Shown in pieces: positions 1 to 7,997 of a stretch of 32,606 nucleotides of DNA. Source of the stretch: Alphaproteobacteria bacterium (lineage in GTDB: Bacteria > Pseudomonadota > Alphaproteobacteria > Micropepsales > Micropepsaceae); contig JAATGL010000293.1 in the NCBI GenBank assembly GCA_015654705.1, positions 1 through 32,606 on the forward strand, read 5' to 3'. Every line of letters starts with the position of its first letter. Position 1 is the first letter of the stretch. The translations under genes were made by a program, and so were the position numbers. The notes beneath the pieces were generated by a model that worked only from the letters and a program-made list of their open reading frames with translations, did no database searches and had not been told where the DNA came from.

Positions 1-38
1 AAGCTTGAGTGCCATCTGAGCGACCGAGGGAAGAAATG

Positions 39-137
39 CTATCGGTTGCCGAGGTCTTGCAGCAATGAAGCGGCCAACGCTTCTTCAGCGATGCATATCT
101 GATGTTGCTGCATGGCCGCCGTCAGCGTTTCGTCCCA
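39..137 (-). pseudogene. Unidentified C-terminal coding remnant
   Basis: In the minus-strand frame just beyond the ATPase fragment there is an open stretch with protein-like composition. It contains a run resembling WDETLTAAMQQHQ, ends near LLQDLGNR and stops at 39-41. It is in a different frame from the ATPase piece and has no start of its own. It therefore looks like the tail of another gene joined to the ATPase by recombination. I do not recognise the family. It is short enough to be chance. Confidence 0.25.
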
Positions 138-831
138 TGACAATCCCGGGCCGCCTCCCACAGGGCCTTCCAAACGTCCGAGCCGATGTCAGGCAGCGGC
201 TCGTCGGCGAACAGGTTAGCGGAGGCGGCCGCAGCGGCGGAGCGCGCGGTCACCAAGTGCGTATGGGCATCGCGCAACGCTGCCCAGCTTTCGTCCGTGG
301 CGGCGGCTATCAGCCGCTCGAGCTGCTCGATTGCCGATTTGATGCGGGCTTCCTGGCCCTGGAGCTGGCGGACCGTGCGCGCTGGGTCGCTGGCCAGGTC
401 GGTGTTGAGCGTTTGGAGGCGGGCCTCTTCCTCCGCCGTCAGGCCGGCGAGCTTCTCGACCGATTCCGGCTTGGTCTTGCCCGACAGGCCGGCGATAAGC
501 GTGCCGACTGGCGTGTGCGGCTTGCATTCGGGCTTCGACAGGATTGCAGGTGTTTGCTCCTGGAGCGCCTTTATCTCCGCGGCCAGTTTGGCCTTCACAT
601 CCTGGCATGCCTGCGCGAGACCGGCGAGGATCCGGAGCGGCAGCGGCGTATAGGCCAGATCGTTGGTGTTCTCGACATGGACGTTAGCGGTTCGCGAGTC
701 GAAGACACTGACGGCAGACAGCATCGGATCAGGCGCTGAGCCCTGGGTCCAGGAAGTGCTTCGCTTCTGGCCGCCGATGTAGAAGTCGACGCTGGCGGAC
801 GGCGTGCCCGATGAGGCCGCATAGATGTGCC
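122..831 (-). pseudogene. Internal fragment of a large AAA-family ATPase
   Basis: The minus-strand reading frame carries a block typical of a large SMC/RecF-like AAA ATPase family, with stretches such as HIYAASSGTPSASVDFY, GGQKRSTSWTQGS, VSVFDSRTANVHVE and GSDVWKALWEAAR. The frame is open upstream of the first ATG (724) back to the end of ligF, with family-like residues from about 831. It has neither a proper start nor the N-terminal Walker A region. At the other end the match stops after LWEAAR and the frame terminates a few codons later. Both ends are missing, so this is a decayed internal fragment and not a working gene. The family is recalled from memory; members often lie in mobile or defence regions. 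It marks the left border of the catabolic cluster, about 10 bases beyond the ligF stop. Confidence 0.6.
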
Positions 832-840
832 TTTGACCGC

Positions 841-1596
841 TCAGGCAGTGGCCGATGCGGGGCGCGGGGCTAGGTTCTCGCGCTTGGCCTTCGCGAACAT
901 CTCCTTTGCGGCCGGACGATCGTTGATGCGGCGGATCCAGTCCATCAGGTGCGGCGTGTCCCTGTCGTTCACGGTGTCCGAAAAGCCGCGCTCCATGCCG
1001 TTGGCGATCGCGAAGTTGCAGATGTCGGCCAGCGTATAGTCGGGTCCGGCGAGCCAGGGACTTTCGGCAAGCCGCGCCTCCAGCCGCGCGATCGAGATGC
1101 GGACCTTGCGCATCTCCTCCTCCAGAATTTCTTTGGGGAATCCGTTACGGGCGTTGCGCCATTTGGTGACCTGTTCGGGAATTGGGATGTGCTTCATCTT
1201 CTCCTCGAATTCTTCCTCGGAGATCGCGCGCGCCATCGGGCCGATGGCCCGCTCCCAGCCGATGGTCGAGACGCACCAGCAGAAATATTCATCGACCCAT
1301 TTGGTCCACATCCGCATCTGGGCGATGAGATAGGGATCCTTCGGGCGCAGCGGCTTCACGTCCGGAAAGACGTCTTCGAGATATTCGCAGATCACCGTCG
1401 ATTCGGTGATGATCTTGCCGTCGTGATCGAGCGCCGGAACCTGGCCGCGCGGATTGATCTTCTTGAACCAGCCCTCGTGGTGTTCGAACACGGCCGGATT
1501 GAGGAAATGCGGTGTGAACGCCAGGCCCTTCTCGTAAAGCGCCAGCATGGGCTTCAGGGAGTTGGCGCCGGGACCGAAGCTGTAGAGCGTGAGCAT
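841..1596 (-). CDS. ligF: LigF-like beta-etherase (glutathione S-transferase)
   Basis: This 251-residue glutathione S-transferase would cleave the beta-aryl ether of lignin-type alpha-keto dimers in the cytoplasm, with glutathione attacking the beta carbon. It resembles SYK-6 LigF as I recall it almost throughout: YSFGPGANSLKP at the start, FKKINPRGQVPAL, TESTVICEYLEDVFP, the distinctive WTKWVDEYFCWCVSTIGW, IPEQ..KWR.ARNGFP and ADICNFAIANG. The thioredoxin-like domain is about residues 1-85 and the helical domain follows. AGGAGA lies 6 bases before the ATG. It is third in the ligD-SDR-ligF operon, 31 bases after the SDR. LigF enzymes act on the beta-S ketone. No LigE/LigP (beta-R) or LigG (glutathione removal) partner is in the window. 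Confidence 0.93.
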   Translation of the reverse strand: MLTLYSFGPGANSLKPMLALYEKGLAFTPHFLNPAVFEHHEGWFKKINPRGQVPALDHDGKIITESTVICEYLEDVFPDVKPLRPKDPYLIAQMRMWTKWVDEYFCWCVSTIGWERAIGPMARAISEEEFEEKMKHIPIPEQVTKWRNARNGFPKEILEEEMRKVRISIARLEARLAESPWLAGPDYTLADICNFAIANGMERGFSDTVNDRDTPHLMDWIRRINDRPAAKEMFAKAKRENLAPRPASATA

Positions 1597-1627
1597 GGGT
1601 CGTCTCCTGTGATGTCTCGCGGCGGGA

Positions 1628-2557
1628 TCAGAAATCCTCGGCCGGAACCTTGGTCTGGGCGTCGTAGATCGGGTTGTGCATCAGCGTGCCGAACTGCTTT
1701 ACCAGCGCGGCGCGCTTCTGGTTGATCGGTTCGTCCGGGATGGCGCGCAGCAGCGCCTCGTTGCGGGCGACGATGCCGCCGCGGAATTCGGGATGGCTCA
1801 TGATGAAAAGATCGCCGCGCCGGATGCCGCGCAGCACGCGCTTGCCGACCTCCTCCGGCGTCATGAACAGGCTGGTGTCGTAGCCCGGCTGGGGCCGCGC
1901 ATCGCGCTGACCGGGGATGTTGGTCGCCACCGTCTCATTGCGCAGATGCTCGGGCCGTGTCTCGTTGGTCGTGGCGCCGAGGCTGGTTTGCACCGGACCG
2001 GGGAAGAACACCGAGGCGCCGATGGCCGTGCCCTTCAGATCGGTCGCCAACGATTCCATCATGCCGGCGACGGCGAATTTGGCGGTGCAGTAGAGACCGG
2101 CCCCGCCCACCGCGGAGAAGCCGCCGGTCGAGGAGGTGGTGACGACATGGCCGTCCTCGCCATGCGCCAGCATGCGCGGCAGCATGGTAACGAGGCCGTT
2201 GACCACGCCGCCGAGATTGACCGAGAGATTGAAGTCCCAGTCCTTGTAGGTCGCCGCCTGCATCGGACCCAGCACGCCGACGCCGGCGTTGAGCACCAGC
2301 ACATGGATATTGCCGAAATGCCGCTCGGCCTCGCCAGCCGCCTCGACCCAGCGGGCGCGATCGGTGACGTCGAGCAGGACCGGCTGCACGGCGAGATTGG
2401 TGTTCTCGAATGTCTTCATCGCGTCGGCCAGCGCGCTCTCGCGCACATCGGCGATCACCACCTTCATGCCGGCCTCGGCGAAGACGGTCGCCATGCCGAG
2501 TCCCATCCCGCTTGCGCCGCCGGTGATGAAGGCGGTCTTGCCGCTGACCTCTTTCAT
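1628..2557 (-). CDS. SDR-family C-alpha-dehydrogenase-like oxidoreductase
   Basis: This 309-residue short-chain dehydrogenase has the classical Rossmann motif TGGASGMG near residue 13, an acidic residue in IADVR after strand 2, LNAG, and a Ser...Tyr-X3-Lys active site (TSSTGGF ... YCTAK). Its start overlaps the ligD stop by ATGA, so the two are probably translationally coupled, and ligF follows. This suggests oxidation of the benzylic alcohol of a beta-aryl ether dimer or a related step. In SYK-6 several SDRs (LigD, LigL, LigN, LigO) split the stereoisomers, so this could be the enzyme for the alpha-S alcohols that LigD does not take. That assignment is inference. It is clearly diverged from LigD, particularly after residue 180. 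Confidence 0.85.
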   Translation of the reverse strand: MKEVSGKTAFITGGASGMGLGMATVFAEAGMKVVIADVRESALADAMKTFENTNLAVQPVLLDVTDRARWVEAAGEAERHFGNIHVLVLNAGVGVLGPMQAATYKDWDFNLSVNLGGVVNGLVTMLPRMLAHGEDGHVVTTSSTGGFSAVGGAGLYCTAKFAVAGMMESLATDLKGTAIGASVFFPGPVQTSLGATTNETRPEHLRNETVATNIPGQRDARPQPGYDTSLFMTPEEVGKRVLRGIRRGDLFIMSHPEFRGGIVARNEALLRAIPDEPINQKRAALVKQFGTLMHNPIYDAQTKVPAEDF

Positions 2558-3468
2558 GGCTCGCCCTGCTCCTTGTTGAAGACCCGCGCGCGGTCGGCGG
2601 CCCAGGCCTGCAGCGCCTCGACGCGCTTTTTAGCGCCTTCCGGATCGGCTTCCATCGGCAGCACGGAGTCGACGATCTCGTCGAAATGCTTGCGCAGGCC
2701 CTCCTTCGCCTCGGGATAGGGGATGATGTAGAGCTGGTTGGCCTCGATGCCGCGTTTGATGTGGCCGGCGAGTTCGACGGGCTCCATGCCGTGGATGTAG
2801 ATCGAGTGCAGCGAGGCGATCGCCGCCTCGTTCTCGACATAGCCAGATTTGCCGAATCGGGCGGGACGGATGCGCACGGCCTCCGCGATGTTCGACTTGA
2901 TGTTGGCCGGGCACACCACCGAGACGCCGATGCCGTATTTCTCCAGCGACATGCGGTAGCTTTCCATCAAATTGACCACCGCCGCCTTGGCCGCCGAATA
3001 GGGCGCGGCCAGCGCGCTGCCCTGCAGGCCGCCCAGCGACGAGACCGTCACGATATGCGCCGGCTTTCCGGCCTTGATCATGCGCGGCACGAAGGTGACC
3101 ATGCCGTTGATCACGCCGCCCAGATTGACGCCGATCAGCCAGTCGAAATCGTCATAGGTGGAATTCTCGACCGGGCCAAAACTGTTCACGCCGGCGGTGT
3201 TGAAGAGCAGCGTCGGCGGTCCGCCGAACACCTTTTCGACCTCGTCGGCGGCGCGGGCATAGGCCTCGCGGTCGGTGATATCGAGCACGATCCCGTGCGC
3301 GGTGATGCCCTCGGCCTTCAGATCGGCCAGCGCCTTTTCCACCGCCTGCGCGCGCACATCGGCGATCGCCACCCCGGCGCCGGCACCGCCGAACACCAGC
3401 GCCTGGCCGAAGCCGGCACCCGACGCACCGCCTGTGATAAAGGCAATCTGATCCCGGAAATCCTTCAC
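2554..3468 (-). CDS. ligD: LigD-like C-alpha-dehydrogenase
   Basis: This SDR of 304 residues oxidises the benzylic alcohol of beta-aryl ether dimers to the ketone, using NAD+, as the step before LigF. It is very close to SYK-6 LigD as I recall it: KDF.DQ.AFITGGASGAGFGQ, HGIVLDI.DREAYARAADEVE, NTAGVNSFGP, YDDFDW.IGVNL and SNIAEA.R.RPA...SGYVENE. The active site is the Ser in VSSLGG and Tyr-X3-Lys in YSAAK. The start is GTG at 3466-3468, with GGAGG 5 bases upstream. The longer open frame to 3717 has no family similarity. It heads the operon and overlaps the next gene by four bases. Confidence 0.93.
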   Translation of the reverse strand: MKDFRDQIAFITGGASGAGFGQALVFGGAGAGVAIADVRAQAVEKALADLKAEGITAHGIVLDITDREAYARAADEVEKVFGGPPTLLFNTAGVNSFGPVENSTYDDFDWLIGVNLGGVINGMVTFVPRMIKAGKPAHIVTVSSLGGLQGSALAAPYSAAKAAVVNLMESYRMSLEKYGIGVSVVCPANIKSNIAEAVRIRPARFGKSGYVENEAAIASLHSIYIHGMEPVELAGHIKRGIEANQLYIIPYPEAKEGLRKHFDEIVDSVLPMEADPEGAKKRVEALQAWAADRARVFNKEQGEP

Positions 3469-3652
3469 GCCCGCCTCCCTCCATGGCTCCGCCGCTGTCG
3501 GGCGAAGTCTCAACCTGGACGGTGTCAGCTTAACGCGAAAATTTCGGAAGCACAGGCCCCGTTCTGCCGGCGGCATTCCGTCCGGGCGCCGGCTTGGCAG
3601 AAGCGGGCTCCCGGGCCAGATGCGCTTCGGGCCCTTGAAGGAGCGGTGCGGG

Positions 3653-4324
3653 TCAGCGTGCGGTGCAGCGGGACGGAACGGTCCCCCCGGCGCCGGGATA
3701 ATCGATGCCGATCGCAAACAGGATGGGCGACATGAAGTTGGGTGCCGCGTTTTCGGGAGACTTGACGGTGATCTCTGTCAGGGTCTGGCCGGCGAACGCG
3801 CTGCCAAGATTGAATTTGTGCGCATCGATGCGATGCGTCATGTCCTGACTCTGCGGATTGAGATTGTTGGTCCACCATTCCTGTGTGGAGGTGTTGTTGA
3901 TGTTGTTCGTCCACTGCCAATTGTTGTAGTCGCGGATGGTCAGGTCGCCGCGCAGCCTGGCCGTCATCTGGGCGCCGCCGGTGCCCTTGAAGACGACCGT
4001 CGCGTTGACGACGCCGCTTTGCCCCGCAAACGTGTTCATCAGCATGTAGACCGCCTTCGGCGAGGCGACGGACAGTTTGATCGCGATCTTCTGGCCGGAT
4101 ACGCCGTTCCACAGATTGTTCCCCGCGCCGGGGTCGAGCAGCGTGAAGGTCAGGCGGGAATCCTTGGTCTGCGCGTTGCCGGCGGTGACGCCGACGGGGC
4201 CGTTGACGCTGTACTGCGTATTCATGCAGGCGGAGAAATCGACCGGCCCGAGAACGGGCGTGGCGGCCATGCTCGGCGCGGCCAACAAAGCGCATGCGGC
4301 GGATATCACAAATGTCGTTCTCAT
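3653..4324 (-). CDS. Exported protein of unknown function
   Basis: This 223-residue protein has a clear Sec signal peptide (MRTTFVISAACALLAAPSMA, cleavage after AMA). The mature part is rich in Asn, Thr and hydrophobic beta-type segments. It has a single Cys near each end (FSACMN and PSRC), which could form a disulfide clamp. I do not recognise the family. A small periplasmic or secreted beta-sandwich protein is the best guess. GGGAG lies about 7 bases before the ATG at 4322-4324. It is divergent from the LysR gene at 4601, which often marks the regulated target. It lies 184 bases upstream of ligD on the same strand, so it might share a transcript with the lig genes. Confidence 0.75.
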   Translation of the reverse strand: MRTTFVISAACALLAAPSMAATPVLGPVDFSACMNTQYSVNGPVGVTAGNAQTKDSRLTFTLLDPGAGNNLWNGVSGQKIAIKLSVASPKAVYMLMNTFAGQSGVVNATVVFKGTGGAQMTARLRGDLTIRDYNNWQWTNNINNTSTQEWWTNNLNPQSQDMTHRIDAHKFNLGSAFAGQTLTEITVKSPENAAPNFMSPILFAIGIDYPGAGGTVPSRCTAR

Positions 4325-4412
4325 CTGCCTCTCCCAAGTATTCGCGCGACCAACCTTTGCATGCCGACCGTTGGCCCGATGGCCAGCCCGGATCGGAACA
4401 AAGCATCGCTGC

Positions 4413-4441
4413 AGTATATTCTTTAGCACACTTCTAACGAA
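4413..4441 (-). promoter_or_regulatory. Possible promoter for the exported protein
   Basis: The LysR/exported-protein intergenic region (4325-4600) has one AT-rich island. On the minus strand it contains TATACT (4413-4418) preceded by 17 bases and a weak -35 (TTCGTT, 4436-4441). This would give a leader of about 85 bases to the ATG at 4324. The -35 is poor, as expected if an activator such as the divergent LysR protein is needed. Confidence 0.35.
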
Positions 4442-4600
4442 TTGATGACGGGCACGCATGCGCACCTTGCGGCGCAGTTCCGCGCGGCGACGGCGGCGGG
4501 GGCCTGTAGACGCTCCAACGCAGCACGTCGCCGGCACCACGGTAAATCGCCGGAGCCGCGGATGCTGGCAAAGCCGCGGATCGCGCCATAAGATCGCGTC

Positions 4601-5500
4601 ATGGATCTGCTCCTCAGCCTGGAAGCCTTTTGTTGTGTCGCCGAAACCGGCAGCCTGACGGCCGCGGCGCGGCGTTTGGGGGTGGCGAAATCCGTCGTGA
4701 CCACGCGCGTCCAGCAGCTTGAAGGGCGCCTTGGGGTGCCGCTTTTTCATCGTTCGTCGCGGGCGATGAAATTGTCGGAACTGGGCGGAAAATATTATGT
4801 GGAATGCCAGGAAATCCTGACCCGCACGGACGAACTCACATCGCGGTCCCGCTCCGACGAAAAACAGTTGAGCGGAACGCTGTTCATTCAGGTCCTTCCG
4901 GGCTTCGCGTTGAACGGATTTTCCAGGGCGCTTGCCGATTTCGCGCGGCTGCATCCGGGCCTCAGATTCGAGATCACGGTGAGTGACCAGCTTGTCGATC
5001 CGGTTCATGCCGGCCTTGACCTGGTTTTCCAGATATATCCTCCGGTCTCGGACGCCTTGATCGAGCGGCGCCTCTTCGCGCATGACGGCGTCTTCTGCGC
5101 CTCGCAGGATTATCTGAATGGGGCGCCGCCTCTGGAGACGCCGGAGGACCTCACCCTGCACCGCTTTTCACGCTATTCGTATTATCCGTGGGGTGACAAA
5201 TGGCCCTTGCGGCGCGGCGATACGCTCATCAAGCTGCATTTAAGGCCGATTCTGAAGACCAACAGCGTTCACCTGCTCCGGGACTTCGTGCTGTCCGGTG
5301 CTGGTGTCGCCTATCTGCCCACCGCCATCATCTCCGGCGATCTGCGCAGCGGCAAGCTGGTACGGCTGCTTAACAACTACGTCGCGCCGCAGCTTTGGTT
5401 GTCCGCCGTCTATCCGATCTCCCATCGCTCGTCCGGAAAGATGAAAGTCTTCCTGGATTTCATCAGCAAGCGCTTCTCGGCGGGATATCAGGAGAATTGA
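4601..5500 (+). CDS. LysR-family transcriptional regulator
   Basis: This 299-residue LysR-type regulator has an N-terminal winged helix-turn-helix (about residues 3-62: LEAFCCVAETGSLTAAARRLG, then VTTRVQQLEGRLGVPLFHRSSR) and a two-lobed effector domain from about residue 90. It is divergent from the exported-protein gene and lies upstream of the ligD operon, so those genes are the likely targets. The effector is unknown. Its 3' end overlaps the convergent sigma-factor gene by 13 bases. No strong ribosome-binding site precedes the ATG, but the domain begins right at it. Confidence 0.9.
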   Translation: MDLLLSLEAFCCVAETGSLTAAARRLGVAKSVVTTRVQQLEGRLGVPLFHRSSRAMKLSELGGKYYVECQEILTRTDELTSRSRSDEKQLSGTLFIQVLPGFALNGFSRALADFARLHPGLRFEITVSDQLVDPVHAGLDLVFQIYPPVSDALIERRLFAHDGVFCASQDYLNGAPPLETPEDLTLHRFSRYSYYPWGDKWPLRRGDTLIKLHLRPILKTNSVHLLRDFVLSGAGVAYLPTAIISGDLRSGKLVRLLNNYVAPQLWLSAVYPISHRSSGKMKVFLDFISKRFSAGYQEN

Positions 5501-6219
5501 GTGTCCCGGTGGGGCGACTTGCTGGCGGAGGACGAATTGTTCTCTTCCAGGTTCAACAATTGCGAAAGGCGGATTTTCGCCCGGTAGATCCGGCCTTCGA
5601 TCGCCTTCGGGCTGATGTTCAGGACCTCTCCCGCCTCGATGTGGGAAAGGCCTTCGATCGCGACGAGAATGAGCGGCTCCCGGCAGGAGCGGGGCAGGGC
5701 ATCGATGGCATTGCGGACGCGCTTGAGGTTCTCGTCTTCGATAAGCCCGGTCTCGGCGGACATGACGGGGTCGGCAGGCTCAACCTCAGGCGAAACGGAA
5801 CTCCACGGTTGAATGAAGCGCCGCACCATCATGCGCCGCGCGCGGTCGCGGCATTTGTTGAGCGCGATGCGCCTGAGCCAGATCGGGAAGGACCGGTTTC
5901 GGTCGTAACCGGAAATTCCGTTCCACACTGCGATGAAGCTTTCCTGCAGGACGTCCTGGGCGTCTTCGGCGTCGCGGACGTGGCGGCGCACGAAGCGATA
6001 GAGCCAGGATTTGTGCCGGCGCATCAACTCGCCGAACGCCGCCTGGTCTCCGGCCTGCGCGGAGTCGGCAAGAGCGGCATCCGTCGCCTCGGACACGGGC
6101 ACCGAGCGCAGCATGTCGCGACTTGCGCGGACCGGAGGGAGCGACGATCGTGGCATGGCCTCGTCTCGCGAGCGCATCAACCCGTCGGGGAGAGACAATC
6201 CGGTCGTCGCGCCGGCCAT
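5488..6219 (-). CDS. ECF-family RNA polymerase sigma factor
   Basis: This extracytoplasmic-function sigma factor has sigma region 2 (ALADSAQAGDQAAFGELMRRH ... DAEDAQDVLQESFIAVW ... FPIWLRRIALNKCRDRARR) and region 4 (LPRSCREPLILVAIEGLSHIEAGEVL ... IEGRIYRAKIRL). The LNKCRD pattern resembles CnrH-like sigma factors. The start chosen, ATG at 6217-6219, shares one base with the stop of the hydrolase gene (TGATG) and has GGAG 11 bases upstream, giving 243 residues. Starts at 6177, 6156 or 6114 are possible, since region 2 begins only about 45 residues in. No anti-sigma gene is adjacent. Being co-transcribed with a hydroquinone dioxygenase is unusual. It may pair with the CnrY/CnrX-like genes at 29192-29944 (inference). 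Confidence 0.85.
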   Translation of the reverse strand: MAGATTGLSLPDGLMRSRDEAMPRSSLPPVRASRDMLRSVPVSEATDAALADSAQAGDQAAFGELMRRHKSWLYRFVRRHVRDAEDAQDVLQESFIAVWNGISGYDRNRSFPIWLRRIALNKCRDRARRMMVRRFIQPWSSVSPEVEPADPVMSAETGLIEDENLKRVRNAIDALPRSCREPLILVAIEGLSHIEAGEVLNISPKAIEGRIYRAKIRLSQLLNLEENNSSSASKSPHRDTQFS

Positions 6220-6866
6220 CAGCCGGCACGCTCCAAGCACCGCGACAGGATGTCTTTCGCGGCGGCGATCTCGTCGTCGTTTACCAGATGCTCGCGGCCC
6301 GGATATTGACGCAGGTCGACCACCGCGTTCATGGCGCGGAAAACCTCGGCAGTCTTCTGAACGCGGTCCCACGGCACCCAGGGATCATTGTCCCCGTTGG
6401 AGAAGAGACTCGGCATCCCGCCGAAATCGCCTCCCGACGTTTCCCACACCGTCCCTTGCGGACCGACCAGGCCGCCGGTAAAGGCGATCAGCGCCGCCCA
6501 GCGGGAGGGATTGCGGAAAATATATTCCGCAGCGAGGCATGCGCCTTGCGAAAAGCCGATGAACGCAATCCGGTTCCTGGGCCAACCGCGCGCTTCCAGC
6601 GAACGCACCGCCAGATCGACGCGTTCGAGCGCCCAATCCAAATGCGGCTGGTTGGTTTCCAGCGGCGCCATGAAGCTCTGCGGATACCAGCTCGAATCGC
6701 AGGCATCCGGCGCCACGCAGGATATCCCCAGCGCGATACGCTGCATCAGCTCGAACATGTAGGTGACGGATTGGCCCCGTCCGTGCAGCAGCACACCAAT
6801 CACGGCAGAGGAACCGGCGGCCGGTTCCAGCGACACCGTGGGACGATCCAGCAATGGGTTGCGCAT
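6219..6866 (-). CDS. Phospholipase/carboxylesterase-family hydrolase (MhqD-like)
   Basis: This 215-residue alpha/beta hydrolase belongs to the phospholipase/carboxylesterase family. The nucleophile Ser106 lies in GFSQG, the acid is probably Asp161 (GDNDPWVP) and the base His193 (GREHLV). LLHGRGQS near residue 27 forms the oxyanion region. It has no signal peptide, so it is cytoplasmic. It overlaps the dioxygenase gene upstream by TGATG. The pair is the same as MhqO/MhqD or MhqA/MhqD of Bacillus, where such hydrolases accompany hydroquinone dioxygenases in quinone resistance. Its substrate there and here is not certain. Confidence 0.85.
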   Translation of the reverse strand: MRNPLLDRPTVSLEPAAGSSAVIGVLLHGRGQSVTYMFELMQRIALGISCVAPDACDSSWYPQSFMAPLETNQPHLDWALERVDLAVRSLEARGWPRNRIAFIGFSQGACLAAEYIFRNPSRWAALIAFTGGLVGPQGTVWETSGGDFGGMPSLFSNGDNDPWVPWDRVQKTAEVFRAMNAVVDLRQYPGREHLVNDDEIAAAKDILSRCLERAG

Positions 6867-7822
6867 CAGTAGGACAGAGGCTCCAGTTTGCTCAAAAGCT
6901 CTTCCTTGCGATTGGCAAAGAAGGGCGGGATCTGCATCGACGTGCCGAGCTTCTCGTATGATTCGTCGATCAGAAACCCTTCGCGCTTTGATACCGTGGC
7001 CTCGAACAGCGCGCCGCCGGGCGTACGCACATAGACGGATTCGAAATAACCGCGATCCTTGACATCGGACACGTCAGTATAGCCCAGGCCCTCGAGATGG
7101 AACTTGACCTGGCCCTGCACGTCGAGATCGGACACCTCGAAGGCGGCATGGTGGGGAACACCCTCGCCATACGCCCAGCTGCCCTGTTCGAGATCCGGTT
7201 CGACGCGAAATTCGACCATCGTGCCGGGGCCGCCCAGGCCGACATGGTAGCGGATGTAGTTGCCGTCGGTCTGACGGTTCTGGCCCGTCCATCCGTAATG
7301 CATGAATTCATCCGAGTTCTCGCCGTCGCGCACCGACACCGCAATGCCATGCGTGCCGCGAATGCCGTATTCCTTGGGAACCGCGCCGTTGGAATAGGGC
7401 GCCCGGTCGTCGGCCTTGGCGCCGACCAGCTCGTATTCGATGCCGCAAGGATGGGCGAAGGCGACGAGCTTCTCGCCGAAGCGTTCGCCGAGCCTTGCCT
7501 CGAAGCCCTTCTCATTGAGATGCTTGTGCCAGAACTGCAGCGCCTCTTCCGGCACCGCCATGCTGATCGTGCAGATCTGCCCGCTGCCCTTGCGCGCCTT
7601 GCGGCCGGAGGCGCGCATCGGAAAACAGGTGATCAACGTTCCGGGATCGCCCAGATCGTTGCCGTAGTAGAGGTGGTGGATGGGCTCATCGCCGTCATAG
7701 AGCGCCGTCTTCTTCACGCTTTTGAGGCCCAAGATCTTGGTATGGAAATCGTAGTCCTCTTGTGCGCCGCCGACGCTCAAGGTGAGGTGATGGTGCCGTT
7801 TTATATGCGGATTGGGGTTCAC
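6866..7822 (-). CDS. LinE/PcpA/MhqO-type ring-cleaving dioxygenase
   Basis: This 318-residue vicinal-oxygen-chelate extradiol dioxygenase has two glyoxalase-like modules. It resembles LinE and PcpA, which open hydroquinones between hydroxylated and neighbouring carbons. Shared stretches include HHLTLS near residue 11, VKKT.LYDGDEPIHHLYYGN, GDPGTLITCFPMR, QTDGNYIRYHVG, HHAAFEVSDLDVQ and GYFESVYVRTPGG. Likely Fe(II) ligands are His11 or 12, His224 or 225 and Glu274. The start is GTG at 7820-7822 with GGAGG 5 bases upstream. The longer frame to 7876 lacks similarity. It is first in the operon with the hydrolase and sigma gene, and probably feeds the maleylacetate reductase at 28026. Confidence 0.9.
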   Translation of the reverse strand: MNPNPHIKRHHHLTLSVGGAQEDYDFHTKILGLKSVKKTALYDGDEPIHHLYYGNDLGDPGTLITCFPMRASGRKARKGSGQICTISMAVPEEALQFWHKHLNEKGFEARLGERFGEKLVAFAHPCGIEYELVGAKADDRAPYSNGAVPKEYGIRGTHGIAVSVRDGENSDEFMHYGWTGQNRQTDGNYIRYHVGLGGPGTMVEFRVEPDLEQGSWAYGEGVPHHAAFEVSDLDVQGQVKFHLEGLGYTDVSDVKDRGYFESVYVRTPGGALFEATVSKREGFLIDESYEKLGTSMQIPPFFANRKEELLSKLEPLSY

Positions 7823-7969
7823 GGATTCCTCCAAGATTTTTGTGCGAGCCCGGTGTAGCGCCGCTGGCTCTCGCAAGCCGCGATTTTTGTGCCGTCACCT
7901 CATGTTTCGAGATATTGAAGCTTCCCGTATGGCAGTCAATCGCAGCCTACCGAGGCACGTTTGGTTTCG

Positions 7970-7997
7970 CAGAACCACATGTTCTGCATTTCAGAAC
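7970..7997. promoter_or_regulatory. Overlapping palindromic operator candidate
   Basis: Three alternating half-sites, CAGAAC (7970-7975), GTTCTG (7981-7986) and CAGAAC (7992-7997), are each separated by 5 bases. They form two overlapping perfect palindromes with an 11-base period, one helical turn. The site lies in the 292-base divergent region between the dioxygenase and the SnoaL-like gene, about 150 bases from the first and 120 from the second. A repressor or activator could act on both. The GTTC-N9-GAAC core recurs at 16183 and 8543. Confidence 0.55.

Noticed and set aside
1-6. HindIII site at the very start as a cloning junction
   Set aside because: AAGCTT also occurs inside the window (for example near 7918 and 21720), so it is only weak evidence of a clone end.
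3536-3546. Short palindrome CGAAA-A-TTTCG upstream of ligD
   Set aside because: It is only 5-base arms with no second copy found, too short to call an operator.
3469-3717. Upstream extension of ligD to 3717
   Set aside because: The extra residues have no similarity to LigD. GTG at 3468 has a strong ribosome-binding site and gives the family length.
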